Shown: positions 17,257 through 26,477, numbered from the stretch's first letter. The stretch: 64,000 nucleotides of DNA from Acidimicrobiales bacterium (GCA_018401565.1 JAGYKS010000025.1:124001-188000); one strand, 5' to 3'. Numbers and translations are program-made. The notes: generated from the sequence alone by a model not told the origin.

Positions 17257-17469
17257 TCAGGAGATTTCGAGGTGTTCGGTGCCCTCAAAGCGGTGGTCGA
17301 CGTCGCTTTTCACCGTTTGGCCAAGCAGCGCGGCCACGATGCCAGTTGTGATGAGGAATCCGACCGGAATGACGAACACGAGGATCACAGCCATGATGAG
17401 TGCGCCAACCATGTCCCCATGATGCCCCGGGATCAGCTGGCGGGCAAACCATCGGCCAGCCCCGATCAC
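17257..17469 (-). CDS. Small single-pass membrane protein
   Basis: 70 residues, or 51 if ATG 17412 is used. One hydrophobic segment (GALIMAVILVFVIPVGFLITTGIVAALLG) followed by a charged tail. The GTG at 17469 lies just 6 bases after the RidA stop, so it is probably translated with RidA. No recognised family; function unknown. Confidence 0.6.
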   Translation of the reverse strand: MIGAGRWFARQLIPGHHGDMVGALIMAVILVFVIPVGFLITTGIVAALLGQTVKSDVDHRFEGTEHLEIS

Positions 17470-17475
17470 GTCAGG

Positions 17476-17829
17476 TCAGGCAGGCCCATTCCAGGCCCAG
17501 GCCTCGATCTCGACGAGGGCGTGCAGGGGGAGTTCGGCCACAGCCACTGCCGAGCGCGCCGGCCGGTGGTCACCGAAGTGTTCGGCCCACACCTCGTTCA
17601 TGATCGGGTAGTCGCGCATGTGCCGCAAAAATACGGTGGTCTTGACCACCTCGTGGAGGCCTGAACCCTCGGCGGCCAACAGGGCGGAAAGGTTGTCGAG
17701 GGCCTGACGGACCTCGTCACGAACACCGCCCTGGACCACGCGTCCCTCCCTGAGGCCGATCTGTCCGGAACTTATGAGCCAGTGGCCGGCACGAACCAGC
17801 GGGGTGTAGGGGCCGATGGGGGTGGACAT
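17476..17829 (-). CDS. RidA-family enamine/imine deaminase
   Basis: 117-residue YjgF/YER057c/UK114-type protein that hydrolyses reactive enamines formed by PLP enzymes. Visible are GPYTPLVRAGHWLISSGQIGL near the start, ALDNLSALLAAEGSGLHEVVKTTVFL, and the C-terminal RPARSAVAVAELPLHALVEIEAWAW with the conserved Arg and Glu. ATG 17829 is chosen because AGGAG lies 6 bases before it; a longer upstream frame is not family-like. Immediately downstream of the compact Fe-S/molybdenum-type gene. Confidence 0.9.
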   Translation of the reverse strand: MSTPIGPYTPLVRAGHWLISSGQIGLREGRVVQGGVRDEVRQALDNLSALLAAEGSGLHEVVKTTVFLRHMRDYPIMNEVWAEHFGDHRPARSAVAVAELPLHALVEIEAWAWNGPA

Positions 17830-17854
17830 GTGCACTCCTGTGATGGGGGTGGAT

Positions 17855-19524
17855 TCAGCGTGACCGTAGCGGCTGACCAGTGGGCCAGCAGGGCGGAAAC
17901 CCCTGATGACGCCACACCGCCAGGGCGACGGCGGCAAACACGGCGTCGCTGCCGGGCACTGGTGGGCCGGTGGTGTCGCCCAGGGAGGGGTCCACCGTCA
18001 CGGTGATCGTCGGGGTTTGCGACGCCCGCAGGACCCCGAACGACCGGATGGTGAGATCGCCGATGGTGCCGTCGTCTGCGACCGCCAGCGACTCCGAGGT
18101 CACCAACCCGATGGCCATGTGGGCCGCCCCGGTGCAGTACGAGGTGAGTGTGGTGATGTCCAAGGGGTCGCCGCAGGCCACGCTCACGGTGACGGTGCCG
18201 TCGTCGTCCACGTGTGCCGAAGCGGTGGCGCCGTCGGGTGAGGTGATGGTGTGGTCGCCACGCACGGCGGCCATGAGCACGGCGGCCTCGACCCACCCGG
18301 CTCCGCGCAGGTGGGCACCGGTGGGTGGGCCGGCGACGTCGTGTTCTTCGACGTCGAGCGTTGGCGCGCAGGAGCGGATGGCTTCGGCGATACCTGCGGT
18401 GCGCACAACCCGCACCACACCCGTGCCGTCTGAGCGCACGCCGGCGGCGATGGGAGGTCGTTTCGGGCCGAGGCGCACCGTGTCTTCCCGATCGAGCAGG
18501 ACCCGCACCGGCCGTTGGTGCTGATCGGCCAGACGTCGCGCTGCGTCGGGCGCCGGAGAAGTGACCTTCCCTCCGAACGCTCCACCGTTGGCCAAAGGGT
18601 TTGCCGGCTCACCGCCGGGCAGGCACCACGAGGCGTCGGTCTCGAGGTAGGCGGGTTCCACCCACGAGGTGCGCAGGGTGAGGTCCCACTGGCCCGGGGG
18701 AACCTCGAGCGGGGGGACCGCAGCGGCGGTGGTCCGACGCCCCTGAACCTTGGCGGCGCGTGTGCGGGCCTGGGCCACAGTGTCGGCCACAACCCAGAAC
18801 TGCGCGGGGTCACTGGGTTGCGCGGGGTCACTGGGCTGCGCGGGGTCACTGGCCGGAAGGGCCACAAGGGCGTCGGCCGGCGCCGTGTCGTCGGCGAAGC
18901 CGGCTCGTCCGGCGGCCACCAACGGACCGACGCTCTGGACGGTGTGGCCCTCCAGGGTGGCCCGTTGCTCAGCGGCAGCGCAGTCTCGACCACCCATGCC
19001 CCCGTCGGCCAGCCGGGGGTCGTCGTCGTCGCTGGCGGCGAGGAACCACGCATCCACGATCGGCTTCCATCCCGTGCAGCGGCACAGGTGGGCAGCCAGT
19101 GCCCTCTCCACGGCTGCGGCGTCGTCTGCCACGAGGCGATCGTCGGCGTCGCCGGGTTGCAGCGCGGCGGACTCCGTGCGCTGGTGGGTGCCGACCAGTC
19201 GCACCACTATCCCCGGGGTGCAAAAGCCGCATTGGCTGGCGCCACAGGCGGTAAACGCCGCCAGCCAGCGGTCACGGACCGCATCGTCGAGGCCGTCGAG
19301 GGTGGTGATCGACCGACCGGCGATACGGCGCGCCGGGGTCACACACGCCACCCGGGGGCGCCGTCAACCAGTACCGTGCAGCACCCGCACTGGCCCTGGG
19401 GGCTGCAGCCGTCCTTGACCGAGGTGACCCCGACCTGACCTCGCAGCACGTCGAGCAGGGTTGCGCGGGGATCGTCGACGTCGACTTCGACCTGCTCACC
19501 GTCAACGGTGAACTGGACGATCAC
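17855..19524 (-). CDS. Compact Fe-S / molybdopterin-type oxidoreductase fusion (frame break)
   Basis: The N-terminus is a CoxS-type small subunit: plant ferredoxin cluster CSPQGQCGCCTVLVDG and the second cluster CGASQCGFCTPG with HLCRCTGW. After a linker comes part of a xanthine-dehydrogenase-type molybdopterin subunit: FWVVADTVAQARTRA, GGAFGGKVTSPAPDA (the GGxFGGK motif), RPVRVLLDREDTVRLGPKR. Total is about 556 residues, while separate subunits would need roughly 160 plus 750. The frame breaks near 19350-19358 in CCCC/GGGG; adding one base joins VDGAP to RVACVTPARR. The large-subunit part is strongly shortened, so catalytic activity is doubtful. Confidence 0.75.
18801..18854. repeat. 18-bp in-frame tandem repeat x3 (coding)
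   Basis: Three units of TGCGCGGGGTCACTGG plus two bases (18801, 18819, 18837) inside the Fe-S/molybdenum-type gene, encoding SDPAQP-type hexapeptides between the two domains. Confidence 0.9.
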
Positions 19525-19579
19525 CGTTGCTGCCCGATGTCATCGGCCCAGTGGTGGTGGGCGATGACCGCTCCGATGA

Positions 19580-19897
19580 TCAGGAGAACGACGACCCGCA
19601 GCCGCAGGTCTTCTCGGCGTTGGGGTTGGTGATGGCGAAACCGCTCTCGAGTCCGCCCTTGTAATCCAGCATCGCTCCCTGCAGGAGCTGGGCGCTGGAA
19701 GGATCAACGACGACGGTCACCTCACCGAAGATGGTGGTGATGTCGTTGTCGTCGCGGTCGCCGTCAAAGAACATCTCGTACGAGAAGCCGGCACACCCGC
19801 CGGGGCGGACGGCAACCCGCAACATCAGCGAGGTGTCGCCCTCGGCGACGATGAGATCCTTGACCTTGTCGGCTGCGGTATCGGTGAGCGTGATCAC
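19580..19897 (-). CDS. A-type iron-sulfur carrier (IscA/ErpA/HesB)
   Basis: 105 residues. Delivers Fe-S clusters to apoproteins. The three conserved cysteines are visible: RVAVRPGGCAGFSYEM and, at the C-terminus, EKTCGCGSSF. GTG at 19897 is chosen since AGGAGG lies 10 bases upstream and the protein then starts VITLTDTAADKV as the family does. Located next to a SufR-like regulator and Mrp, forming an iron-sulfur block. Confidence 0.95.
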   Translation of the reverse strand: MITLTDTAADKVKDLIVAEGDTSLMLRVAVRPGGCAGFSYEMFFDGDRDDNDITTIFGEVTVVVDPSSAQLLQGAMLDYKGGLESGFAITNPNAEKTCGCGSSFS

Positions 19898-19943
19898 GGT
19901 AGTTATTCCTCCTGGAAGTACTGACAATGGGCAGGATAGCTAG

Positions 19944-20645
19944 TCAGGTGGAAACAAGCTCCACCCGGCAAGGGGTCTGGTCGGCGAGGGGGTGGAAGTC
20001 GGTGACGCGCTGGCCTCCGAGTTCGGTCACGAAACCCTCGACCATGCCGCAGTGCAGGCCGCACACCAGCTCAGGCTGGGATTCGGCCAACTGGCGAAAC
20101 GGGCAGTTGGCGAAGACCACGGTGGTGGCGTCGCCGTCGGTGGAGACCTTGGGGTCGAACCCCATGCGGGACTGCTCGGTGGTGAGGGCGTCGGTGGTGT
20201 CACAGGCCCCATGGCGACGGGCGTCGTCGATGCCCTGGGCCACGCCGGCGGCGTGCAGGGCGTCGGCATCGAGGCCCGCTGCCGACGCCGCGTCGAGCAG
20301 CGCCCGGGCCAGGGTGGGCCACGGTGATGGCGTCAGGCCGAGCGCCGGGGCATCGGGTGAGAGGGCGTAGCGGTGCTGGGGACGTCCCACCGCCCCGTGA
20401 TGTTCGGTGGTCAGGTGCAGCAGTCCCACGTCGCGCAGGCGCTCAAGGTGAGGACGCACGGTGTTGGGGTGCAGCCCCAGTGCTTCGGCGACCTCGGCAG
20501 TCGTGAGCGGCCGTCCGCATCGGGCCAACTCCACGTGGATGGCGTAACGGGTGTTGTCTCCCAATGCCTTGAGCAGTTCGAGCTCGCCCGCAGCTTCACT
20601 GGTTCGATCGCCGCCAGACGGCGTCGGTGTGGGTTGGGCGGACAT
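19944..20645 (-). CDS. SufR-like Fe-S transcriptional regulator
   Basis: 233 residues. N-terminal winged helix (LGDNTRYAIHVELARCGRPLTTAEVAEALGLHPNTVRPHLERL), then a C-terminal sensor domain with cysteines in FANCPFRQLAE and LVCGLHCGMVEGF, the arrangement of SufR-type repressors that bind an Fe-S cluster and control suf/isc genes. ATG 20645 follows TAAACT (minus strand) by 7 bases. The 40-bp gap to mrp contains both divergent promoters, so autoregulation and control of mrp are likely (inference). Confidence 0.85.
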   Translation of the reverse strand: MSAQPTPTPSGGDRTSEAAGELELLKALGDNTRYAIHVELARCGRPLTTAEVAEALGLHPNTVRPHLERLRDVGLLHLTTEHHGAVGRPQHRYALSPDAPALGLTPSPWPTLARALLDAASAAGLDADALHAAGVAQGIDDARRHGACDTTDALTTEQSRMGFDPKVSTDGDATTVVFANCPFRQLAESQPELVCGLHCGMVEGFVTELGGQRVTDFHPLADQTPCRVELVST

Positions 20646-20673
20646 GGATGGCAGTTTACACGGTATTTCCCGG

Positions 20674-20679
20674 TAGAAT
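20674..20679 (+). promoter_or_regulatory. -10 element of mrp (leaderless type)
   Basis: TAGAAT lies 6 bases before the mrp GTG (20686). It is the best -10 match among the leaderless-type starts of this window and faces the sufR-like promoter across 40 bp. Confidence 0.55.
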
Positions 20680-20685
20680 TCGGTC

Positions 20686-21992
20686 GTGAGCAAAGTGACC
20701 GACCATGACCACCGCAACGGGACCTCGTCGTCGCTTCCGACGGCAGAAGATGTCATGGCCTTGCTGCGGGGTGTGATCGACCCGGAGCTCGGCAGTGACA
20801 TTGTGGATCTGGGGATGGCCAAGGGGGCCCGGATCGACTCAGACGGCACCGTGCACGTCACGATCGCCCTGACCACTTCGGGGTGTCCGTTGCGGGCCCA
20901 GATCCAAAAGGACGTGCGGGCCCGTGTCGGGTCGTGGCCCGGGGTGACCAAGGTCCGCATGGACTGGACCGAACTCACCGCCGCCGAGAAGGCCGAGACG
21001 ATGTCGCGTGCCCGGCTCAACGCCGCTGCCAATGCGCCCGACACCGAGATCCCGGCCACCACCCGGGTGATCTGCGTGGCGTCGGGCAAAGGTGGGGTGG
21101 GCAAGTCGTCGGTGACGGTGAACATGGCCGCTGCCCTGGCGGCCCGCGGGCTCACCGTGGGTGTCCTTGATGCCGACATCTGGGGTTTTTCGATTCCGCG
21201 CATGCTGGGCGTCGAGGGTCGACTGCAGGGATTCGTGGATACCGACGCCGGTGCTGCTGGCGCCGGTGCTCGGTGCCGACGCTGCTGGTGCCGACACTGC
21301 TGGTGCCGACGCTGCGGCCAGCTCCACGTCGGGCGATCTCGGACAGCGCAAGATCGTCCCCAACATCAAGAAGGTGGGCGACGGGGTGCTCAAGGTGGTG
21401 TCGATGGGGCTGCTCGTCGACGATGAGGAGACCAGCCCTCATGTGGCGAGGCCTCATGCTCAACCGGGCGGTGCAGCACTTCCTCGAAGACGTTCGCTGG
21501 GGCGAGATGGATTACCTGATCATCGACATGCCTCCGGGTACCGGTGACGTGCAGATGGGACTGGCCCGGATGCTGCCGCGGTCGGAGATGGTGGTGGTGA
21601 CCACCCCGGCAGTCAGCGCCCAGAAGGTGGCGGTGCGGGCGGTGAGCATGGCCCGTCGGAGTCATCTGCGGGTGGCGGGTGTGATCGAAAACATGAGCAC
21701 GTTCACGTGTGACCACGGCACCAGCTACCCGCTGTTTGGAACCGGCGGAGGTCAGGCGCTTGCCACCGAGGCGGGCGTGCCGCTGCTGGCGTCAATCCCG
21801 CTGGAGTCCTCGGTCGCCGCCGGTGGCGATGCCGGTGAGCCCATCGTGCTGGGTGAGGGACCCGCTGCCGACGCCTTTCGGGCGTTGGCCGACCTCATCG
21901 TGACCGAGGCTGTGCCTCCGGTTGCGATGGCGGGGTGTTCGGCCCGGATGCTCGATGCTGCGGTGGCAGCGCTCGACGCCGCTGACCTGTAA
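20686..21992 (+). CDS. mrp: Mrp/NBP35-family Fe-S carrier ATPase (two frame breaks)
   Basis: P-loop ATPase that transfers Fe-S clusters. N-terminal MIP18-like domain ([28 protein letters not shown]), Walker [32 protein letters not shown], then [15 protein letters not shown] and ENMSTFTC. Two breaks: an extra C near 21271 and an extra A near 21435; removing both gives one reading frame of about 434 residues (span 1307 = 3n+2). Between RLQGFVDTD and [11 protein letters not shown] there is an Ala/Gly/Asp-rich insertion coded by 15-bp repeats that ordinary Mrp proteins lack. Confidence 0.9.
21255..21321. repeat. 15-bp coding tandem repeat inside mrp
   Basis: Units of GCTGGTGCCGACGCT type (variants at about 21261, 21276, 21291, 21306), coding [15 protein letters not shown] once the frame is restored. 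The unit is absent from the conserved Mrp alignment at this place. Confidence 0.8.
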
Positions 21993-22037
21993 CGGCCCGA
22001 CGCTGCCAGGTACTCGCCGGTGACTGTTGGCCGGCGG

Positions 22038-22157
22038 TCACTCGCCAGTGACTATTCGCTGGCGGCACTGCTCGACCACGGCCAGCAGTCCGAGATGGGC
22101 GAACGGACAGCCCACGTCGGCGAACACCTCGATGGTTACGCCCGTGTCACTACTCAT
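22038..22157 (-). pseudogene. Truncated DsbA-family (thioredoxin-fold) remnant
   Basis: 39 codons from an ATG at 22157: MSSDTGVTIEVFADVGCPFAHLGLLAVVEQ in essence, the start of actinobacterial DsbA/FrnE-like oxidoreductases (first strand, CPxxH-type active site, helix 1), then RQRIVTGE and a stop. A complete protein would have about 200 residues, so only the first strand-helix unit is left. The start region is duplicated (16-bp repeat at 22146). It lies between mrp and DUF779 on the minus strand. Confidence 0.6.
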
Positions 22158-22227
22158 CGGCGTCACTACTCATCGGCGTCGCAGGTCATCGCTTGCCGGG
22201 CATTGCTTGCCGGGCATTGCTTGCCGG
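22146..22227. repeat. Two tandem repeats around the DsbA-like remnant start
   Basis: GTCACTACTCATCGGC is duplicated exactly (22146-22161, 22162-22177); each copy contains the reverse ATG of the remnant. Next comes a 14-bp unit GCTTGCCGGGCATT at 22191 and 22205 with a partial third at 22219. Confidence 0.9.
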
Positions 22228-22250
22228 TCATGGGCCGTGGTGCATGTTGT

Positions 22251-22718
22251 TCAGCGGATCGTTCGGCGTGTGGCCATGGCCCGAAGGGCCTCGGGCATCT
22301 GACCGCGCACCCGGGCACCGGGGCGGTCGGGGTCGTCGGGATCGAACGAGTCGGTGGTGCGGGGTGACACGGCGCACGAGGTGTCGTCGTTGCCGGTGTC
22401 GAGGCCATGTCCGCGCAGGATGAGCCGTTGGCCCCACGCCGTCTCCACCGACATTGACTCGGCGTTCACTTCGATGGCATCGATGGTGGCGCCCTGGTTA
22501 CCGGGGTAGAGCTTGCGCAGATACTCGGGGGCGTACACCACCACACCCGCCACTTCACCAACGGGCTCGGCATCGGGGCCGGGCCAGAAATCCTCGTACA
22601 GAAATGGGGCGGTGGACTCACAGCACCCGGTTCCAATGGTGATGGTGAGGAGCCCTGACCGTTCGGTGAGGGCTCGCTCCACGACGGCCCGGGCGGCGGC
22701 GGTGGCTTCGACCTGCAT
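22251..22718 (-). CDS. DUF779 family protein
   Basis: 155 residues. Typical DUF779 pattern: a helical start (AAARAVVERALTER), TIGTGCCESTAPFLYEDF with paired cysteines, and VVVYAPEYLRKLYPGNQGATIDAI. Such genes often sit beside aldehyde or alcohol dehydrogenases; none is here. Biochemical role unknown. The C-terminal third (SPRTTDSFDPDDPDRPG) is extra. Divergent from nadE. Confidence 0.85.
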   Translation of the reverse strand: MQVEATAAARAVVERALTERSGLLTITIGTGCCESTAPFLYEDFWPGPDAEPVGEVAGVVVYAPEYLRKLYPGNQGATIDAIEVNAESMSVETAWGQRLILRGHGLDTGNDDTSCAVSPRTTDSFDPDDPDRPGARVRGQMPEALRAMATRRTIR

Positions 22719-22772
22719 GGCTGTGAGCCTACGGGCCGTGAGGGTGGGTCGTCACCGTTACGCTTGCCAACC

Positions 22773-24474
22773 ATGTCCCGCCTGCGTGTCGCCCTGGCTC
22801 AGGTAAACCCCACCGTGGGTGACCTCGACGGCAACGTGGCCCTGGTGGTCGACGCCATCGGACGTGCCGCCGCAGCCAACAGCGACCTGGTGGTGTTCCC
22901 CGAACTGGTGCTCACCGGCTACCCACCCGAGGACCTGCTGCTTCGACCCGACTTCGTGGCCGGGGCGCTCGACGCCCTCAGGCCTCGTGGCAGCCGCCAC
23001 CGCTGGGTCGGCGTGCGTGACCATCGTGGGATTCGTCGACAGCGAACCGGGCAGGCTGTTCAACGCCGCCGCCGTGTGCGCCGGCGGCCGGGTGCGCGGC
23101 GTGTACCGCAAGCGCCTGCTTCCCAACTACTCGGTGTTCGACGAGCAGCGGTACTTCGCCGCTGGCACCGAACCCCTGATGCTGTGGGGTGTGGCCGGAG
23201 TCGACGTGGGGATCACGGTGTGCGAGGACGCCTGGGTGGACGACGGTCCGGTCGCCCGCCTGGGTGAGGGTGGCGCCGACCTGGTGGTCAATATCAATGC
23301 GTCGCCGTTTCACATCGCCAAGGTGCTGGAGCGGGAGCGCAACCTGATCCGCAGGGCGGCGGAGTCTGGATGCCCGCAGGTGTACGTGAATCTGGTGGGC
23401 GGTCAGGACGAGCTGGTCTTCGACGGCGCCTCCATGATCGTCGATGCCTCCGGTCAGGTCATTCACCGCCTGGTGTCGTTCGCACCTGAGTTGTCGGTGG
23501 TGGATCTGGAAGTTCAGAGCCGGCAGCCGACCACCCTGCCGGTTGTCGAGCTGTCGACGCAGTCGGCGGCTTCGGCCCAGCCGGTGCTGGCGCCCCACAG
23601 CGCACCCATGCTCCCCGAGACCGCCGAGGTGTACGAGGCCCTGGTGCTCGGGACCCGTGACTACGTGGCCAAAAACGGCTTCACCGACGTGGTCGTGGGG
23701 TTGTCGGGCGGGGTGGACTCGACGCTGGTGGCCGCTGTGGCGGTGGACGCGTTGGGACCCGATCATGTGCACGGGGTGGCCATGCCGTCTCGGTATTCGT
23801 CGGAGCATTCCCTGTCCGACGCCGCTGAACTGGCCACCAGACTCGGCATCGACTTTCGCACCGTTCCCATCGAGGCCGGTCATGCGGCAATGCTCAACAT
23901 GCTGTCTGAGTCGTTCGGCGACGCCGAGCTCGGACTCACCGGCGAGAACCTCCAGAGCCGACTTCGGGCGGTGGTGCTCATGGCGTTGTCCAACCAGTTC
24001 GGGTGGCTGGTGCTCACCACGTCCAACAAGAGCGAGAGCGCCGTGGGGTACTCCACGCTGTACGGGGATTCTGCCGGAGGACTGGCCGTGATCAAGGACG
24101 TGCCCAAACTGCTGGTGTACCGGTTGTGCCGCCATCGCAACGACGTGGCCGCCGCCGCTGGGGCAGTGCCACCGATACCGGGGTCGGTGCTGGACAAACC
24201 GCCGTCGGCCGAGTTGCGTCCCGACCAGCGAGACGACCAGAGCCTGCCTGCCTACGAGGTTCTCGACCCGTTGCTGGAGGCCTATGTGGAAGGTGACACG
24301 TCCATCGCCGACCTGATCAACGACGGTCACGACCCGGCCGTCACCGGGCGCATCGTGGCCCTGGTGGACCGAGCCGAGTACAAGCGTCGCCAGTCCCCGC
24401 CGGGTCTGCGGGTCACCACCAAGGCCTTTGGCAAGGATCGGCGCCTGCCCATCACCAACGCCTACCGTGGATGA
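22773..24474 (+). CDS. nadE: Glutamine-dependent NAD+ synthetase (frame break)
   Basis: Final step of NAD synthesis, with ammonia taken from glutamine. N-terminal nitrilase-type glutaminase: LRVALAQVNPTVGDL, LVVFPELVLTGYPPEDLL (Glu), KRLLPNYSVFDEQRYF (Lys), GITVCEDAW (Cys); C-terminal synthetase: VVGLSGGVDSTLVA (PP-loop), LTTSNKSESAVGY, and the ending ITNAYRG. The frame breaks near 22975-22985 between VAGALDAL and SGLVAAAT. Span 1702 bases, so about 566 residues, normal. ATG 22773 lies 8 bases after TACGCT. Confidence 0.94.
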
Positions 24475-25117
24475 CGTGACCACCGGACCTGCCCATCAAT
24501 CCGTGGCGTCGGGCGACACTCCCCACGATGGCGCGTCAGGTGACGTCCGGGTGCGTGCAGGTGGTGAGGTGGTGTTCGGCCCGTCGCCACCCCAGGCGGT
24601 GTCGATGGCCCGGGTCGGGAACCTGCGATGGGCCGAACTCCAGGCCTTCGCCGTGGTCGGGTCCTGGGTCGTGACCACCCCGGAGCACGACGTGCGGGTC
24701 GCCCTGGATGCGGTGTCACGCCATGCAGCGTGGAGGGCGCAGATGCTGGGTGACCGGTTGCCCACGGTGGGTGCGCTGGCCGTCGACGTTGTGACGGTGC
24801 CCCGCCACGCCGGTCTGGTCGCTGTGGTGGAAGAGATGGCCACGGTGCAGTCCACCGCCGACCGCCTGGCGGTGCTCGACGACGTGATGATCGCTGGACT
24901 GGTAGAGGCGACGACGACGCTGATCGACACGCTGTCGCCGGTGGCCGATGCCCCGCTGCTGCGCGCCCTCCCCATGGTCGTGGCGGACCTGCGTCGCGAC
25001 GGGGCGGTGGTGGCAGCCCTGCGTGCCGATGCCGACAACGGCAGTGGTGGCAGTGATGCCAGTGATGCCAGCGCAGCGCTGGTGTCGTCGCCGTTGGTCG
25101 ACCTCGGCGGCTGGTAG
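24467..25117 (+). CDS. Hypothetical helical protein, possibly ferritin-like
   Basis: 216 residues from a GTG that overlaps the nadE end by 8 bases, so translationally coupled. Predominantly helical: LRWAELQAFAVVGSWV, then VALDAVSRHAAWRAQMLGDRL, LVAVVEEMATVQSTADRL and ATTTLIDTLSPVADAPLLRALPMVVADL, which resembles a four-helix bundle of ferritin-like type, without an evident full di-iron ligand set. The C-terminus is Ser/Ala-rich. No function is assigned; the ferritin-like idea is an inference. Confidence 0.65.
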   Translation: MDDVTTGPAHQSVASGDTPHDGASGDVRVRAGGEVVFGPSPPQAVSMARVGNLRWAELQAFAVVGSWVVTTPEHDVRVALDAVSRHAAWRAQMLGDRLPTVGALAVDVVTVPRHAGLVAVVEEMATVQSTADRLAVLDDVMIAGLVEATTTLIDTLSPVADAPLLRALPMVVADLRRDGAVVAALRADADNGSGGSDASDASAALVSSPLVDLGGW

Positions 25118-25236
25118 GCGACGGCAACCGGCTGTCCCGGCATGCACAGGTGTGGGTGCACGGCGCCCCATCCGGAGTGCGCCCGGACAGGCACTTTGGC
25201 CGGTCTCGGTAGCCAGTTGGCGGCAAGTTCGGCGTA

Positions 25237-25278
25237 ATCTGGCTCAAAAACCCCGCCATTGCAGGTTTTTTGCCAGAT
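25237..25278. promoter_or_regulatory. 42-bp imperfect palindrome upstream of sigma gene
   Basis: Lies in the 300-bp gap before the sigma gene (25118-25417), which otherwise holds nothing recognisable apart from a TTGACC at 25303. ATCTGGC (25237) pairs with GCCAGAT (25272-25278) and AAAAACC (25246-25252) with GGTTTTT (25264-25270), with an 11-base loop and a 1-2 base bulge. It could end nadE-operon transcription in either direction or act as an operator. Confidence 0.55.
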
Positions 25279-25417
25279 CACCTGATCAATGGGTGGGGGG
25301 TCTTGACCGTGGCGGTATCGTCTTGGCTGTAGGCGTACGGGGTGCTCCGATTGCAGGTCCTCTGTGGTGCGGTGTGGCCATCTCGTTGCGGAAGTCGAAA
25401 AGGTAAAGAGGGGCACT

Positions 25418-26353
25418 GTGGCCAAGGAGCGCGTAGAGCGCGACGAGGAAGATCTCGTCCGGCTGTATCTCACAGACATTGGGCAGTACCCACTGCTCAC
25501 CAAGGAAGACGAGGTCCGCCTCGCCCAAGCCATTGAAAATGGCGTGGCGGCGCGTACCGAGATCGATGCCGGTGGCACGCTGACCGTCGCCCGCAAGCGT
25601 GAGCTGCGTAAAGCGCTGCGCGCCGGCGAGGACGCCGAGCGCACGTTCGTGCAGTCGAACCTGCGCCTCGTGGTGTCGATCGCCAAGAAGTATCAGGCGT
25701 CGGGACTTCCGCTTCTCGACCTCATTCAGGAGGGAAACCTCGGCCTGATGCATGCCGTCGAAAAGTTCGACTGGCGCAAGGGCTTCAAGTTCTCGACCTA
25801 CGCCACGTGGTGGATCCGTCAGGCCATCACCCGAGGCATCGCCAACACCGGTCGCACCATCCGTCTGCCTGTGCACGCCGGTGACACCCTCGCCCGTTTG
25901 CAGAAGGCCCGGTCGCGACTTGAACTGAAGATGGGTCGTCCCGCCACGCTGGCCGAGTTGTCGGCCGAGGTCGAGATGCCCGAGGACAAGGTCACCGAGG
26001 CCCTGCGCTTCGCCGCCGAGCCGCTGTCGCTGTCGGAGCCGTTGCGCGAAGACGGAGACGCCGAGCTTGGTGACGTGGTCCAGGACCGGTCGGCGGAATC
26101 GCCATTCGAAGCCGCCGCCACGGCGCTCCTGCCCGACGAGATCAACCGCCTGTTGGGTCCGCTCGACGAGCGTGAGCGTGAGATCCTGAAGCTGCGCTTC
26201 GGACTCGATCGTGGTGAGCCGCGGACGCTCGAAGAGGTCGGTGAGCACTTCAACCTCACCCGTGAGCGGATTCGTCAGATCGAGGCTCGGGCCATGTCCA
26301 AGTTGCGGCATCCATCGTCGGACACCGGTGCCCGGGACCTTCTCGCTGTCTGA
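25418..26353 (+). CDS. Primary-type sigma-70 factor (group 1/2)
   Basis: 311 residues. Region 1.2 DLVRLYLTDIGQYPLLTKEDE, a short non-conserved spacer, regions 2.1-2.4 LRLVVSIAKKYQASGLPLLDLIQEGNLGLMHAVEKF and FSTYATWWIRQAI, region 3, and regions 4.1-4.2 LDEREREILKLRFG and FNLTRERIRQIEARAMSKLRHP. The long acidic N-terminus of a housekeeping HrdB/SigA is missing, so this could be the SigB/HrdD-like second factor; the size does not fully exclude a short housekeeping sigma. GTG at 25418 is preceded by AGAGGGG. Confidence 0.92.
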   Translation: MAKERVERDEEDLVRLYLTDIGQYPLLTKEDEVRLAQAIENGVAARTEIDAGGTLTVARKRELRKALRAGEDAERTFVQSNLRLVVSIAKKYQASGLPLLDLIQEGNLGLMHAVEKFDWRKGFKFSTYATWWIRQAITRGIANTGRTIRLPVHAGDTLARLQKARSRLELKMGRPATLAELSAEVEMPEDKVTEALRFAAEPLSLSEPLREDGDAELGDVVQDRSAESPFEAAATALLPDEINRLLGPLDEREREILKLRFGLDRGEPRTLEEVGEHFNLTRERIRQIEARAMSKLRHPSSDTGARDLLAV

Positions 26354-26360
26354 CAGGCCT

Positions 26361-26425
26361 GCGTAGCTGGCTCACGGGCCTGCGTAGCTGACTCAGTGGG
26401 ATCGCGTAGCTGACTCAGTGGGGCG
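26361..26425. repeat. 21-22 bp tandem repeat after sigma gene stop
   Basis: GCGTAGCTGRCTCA starts at 26361, 26382 and 26404 (units of 21 and 22 bp), beginning 7 bases after the sigma gene stop. Each unit contains TAG and CTGA/CTGG. Confidence 0.85.
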
Positions 26426-26477
26426 GGTGACGTCCGACGGGGCAGCGTTGCGAGGGTTGGGCCTACACTTGGGAACC

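Noticed and set aside
22978..24483. 501-codon frame opposite nadE
   Set aside because: Shadow of nadE; His/Gln/Arg composition is typical of antisense GC-rich reading.
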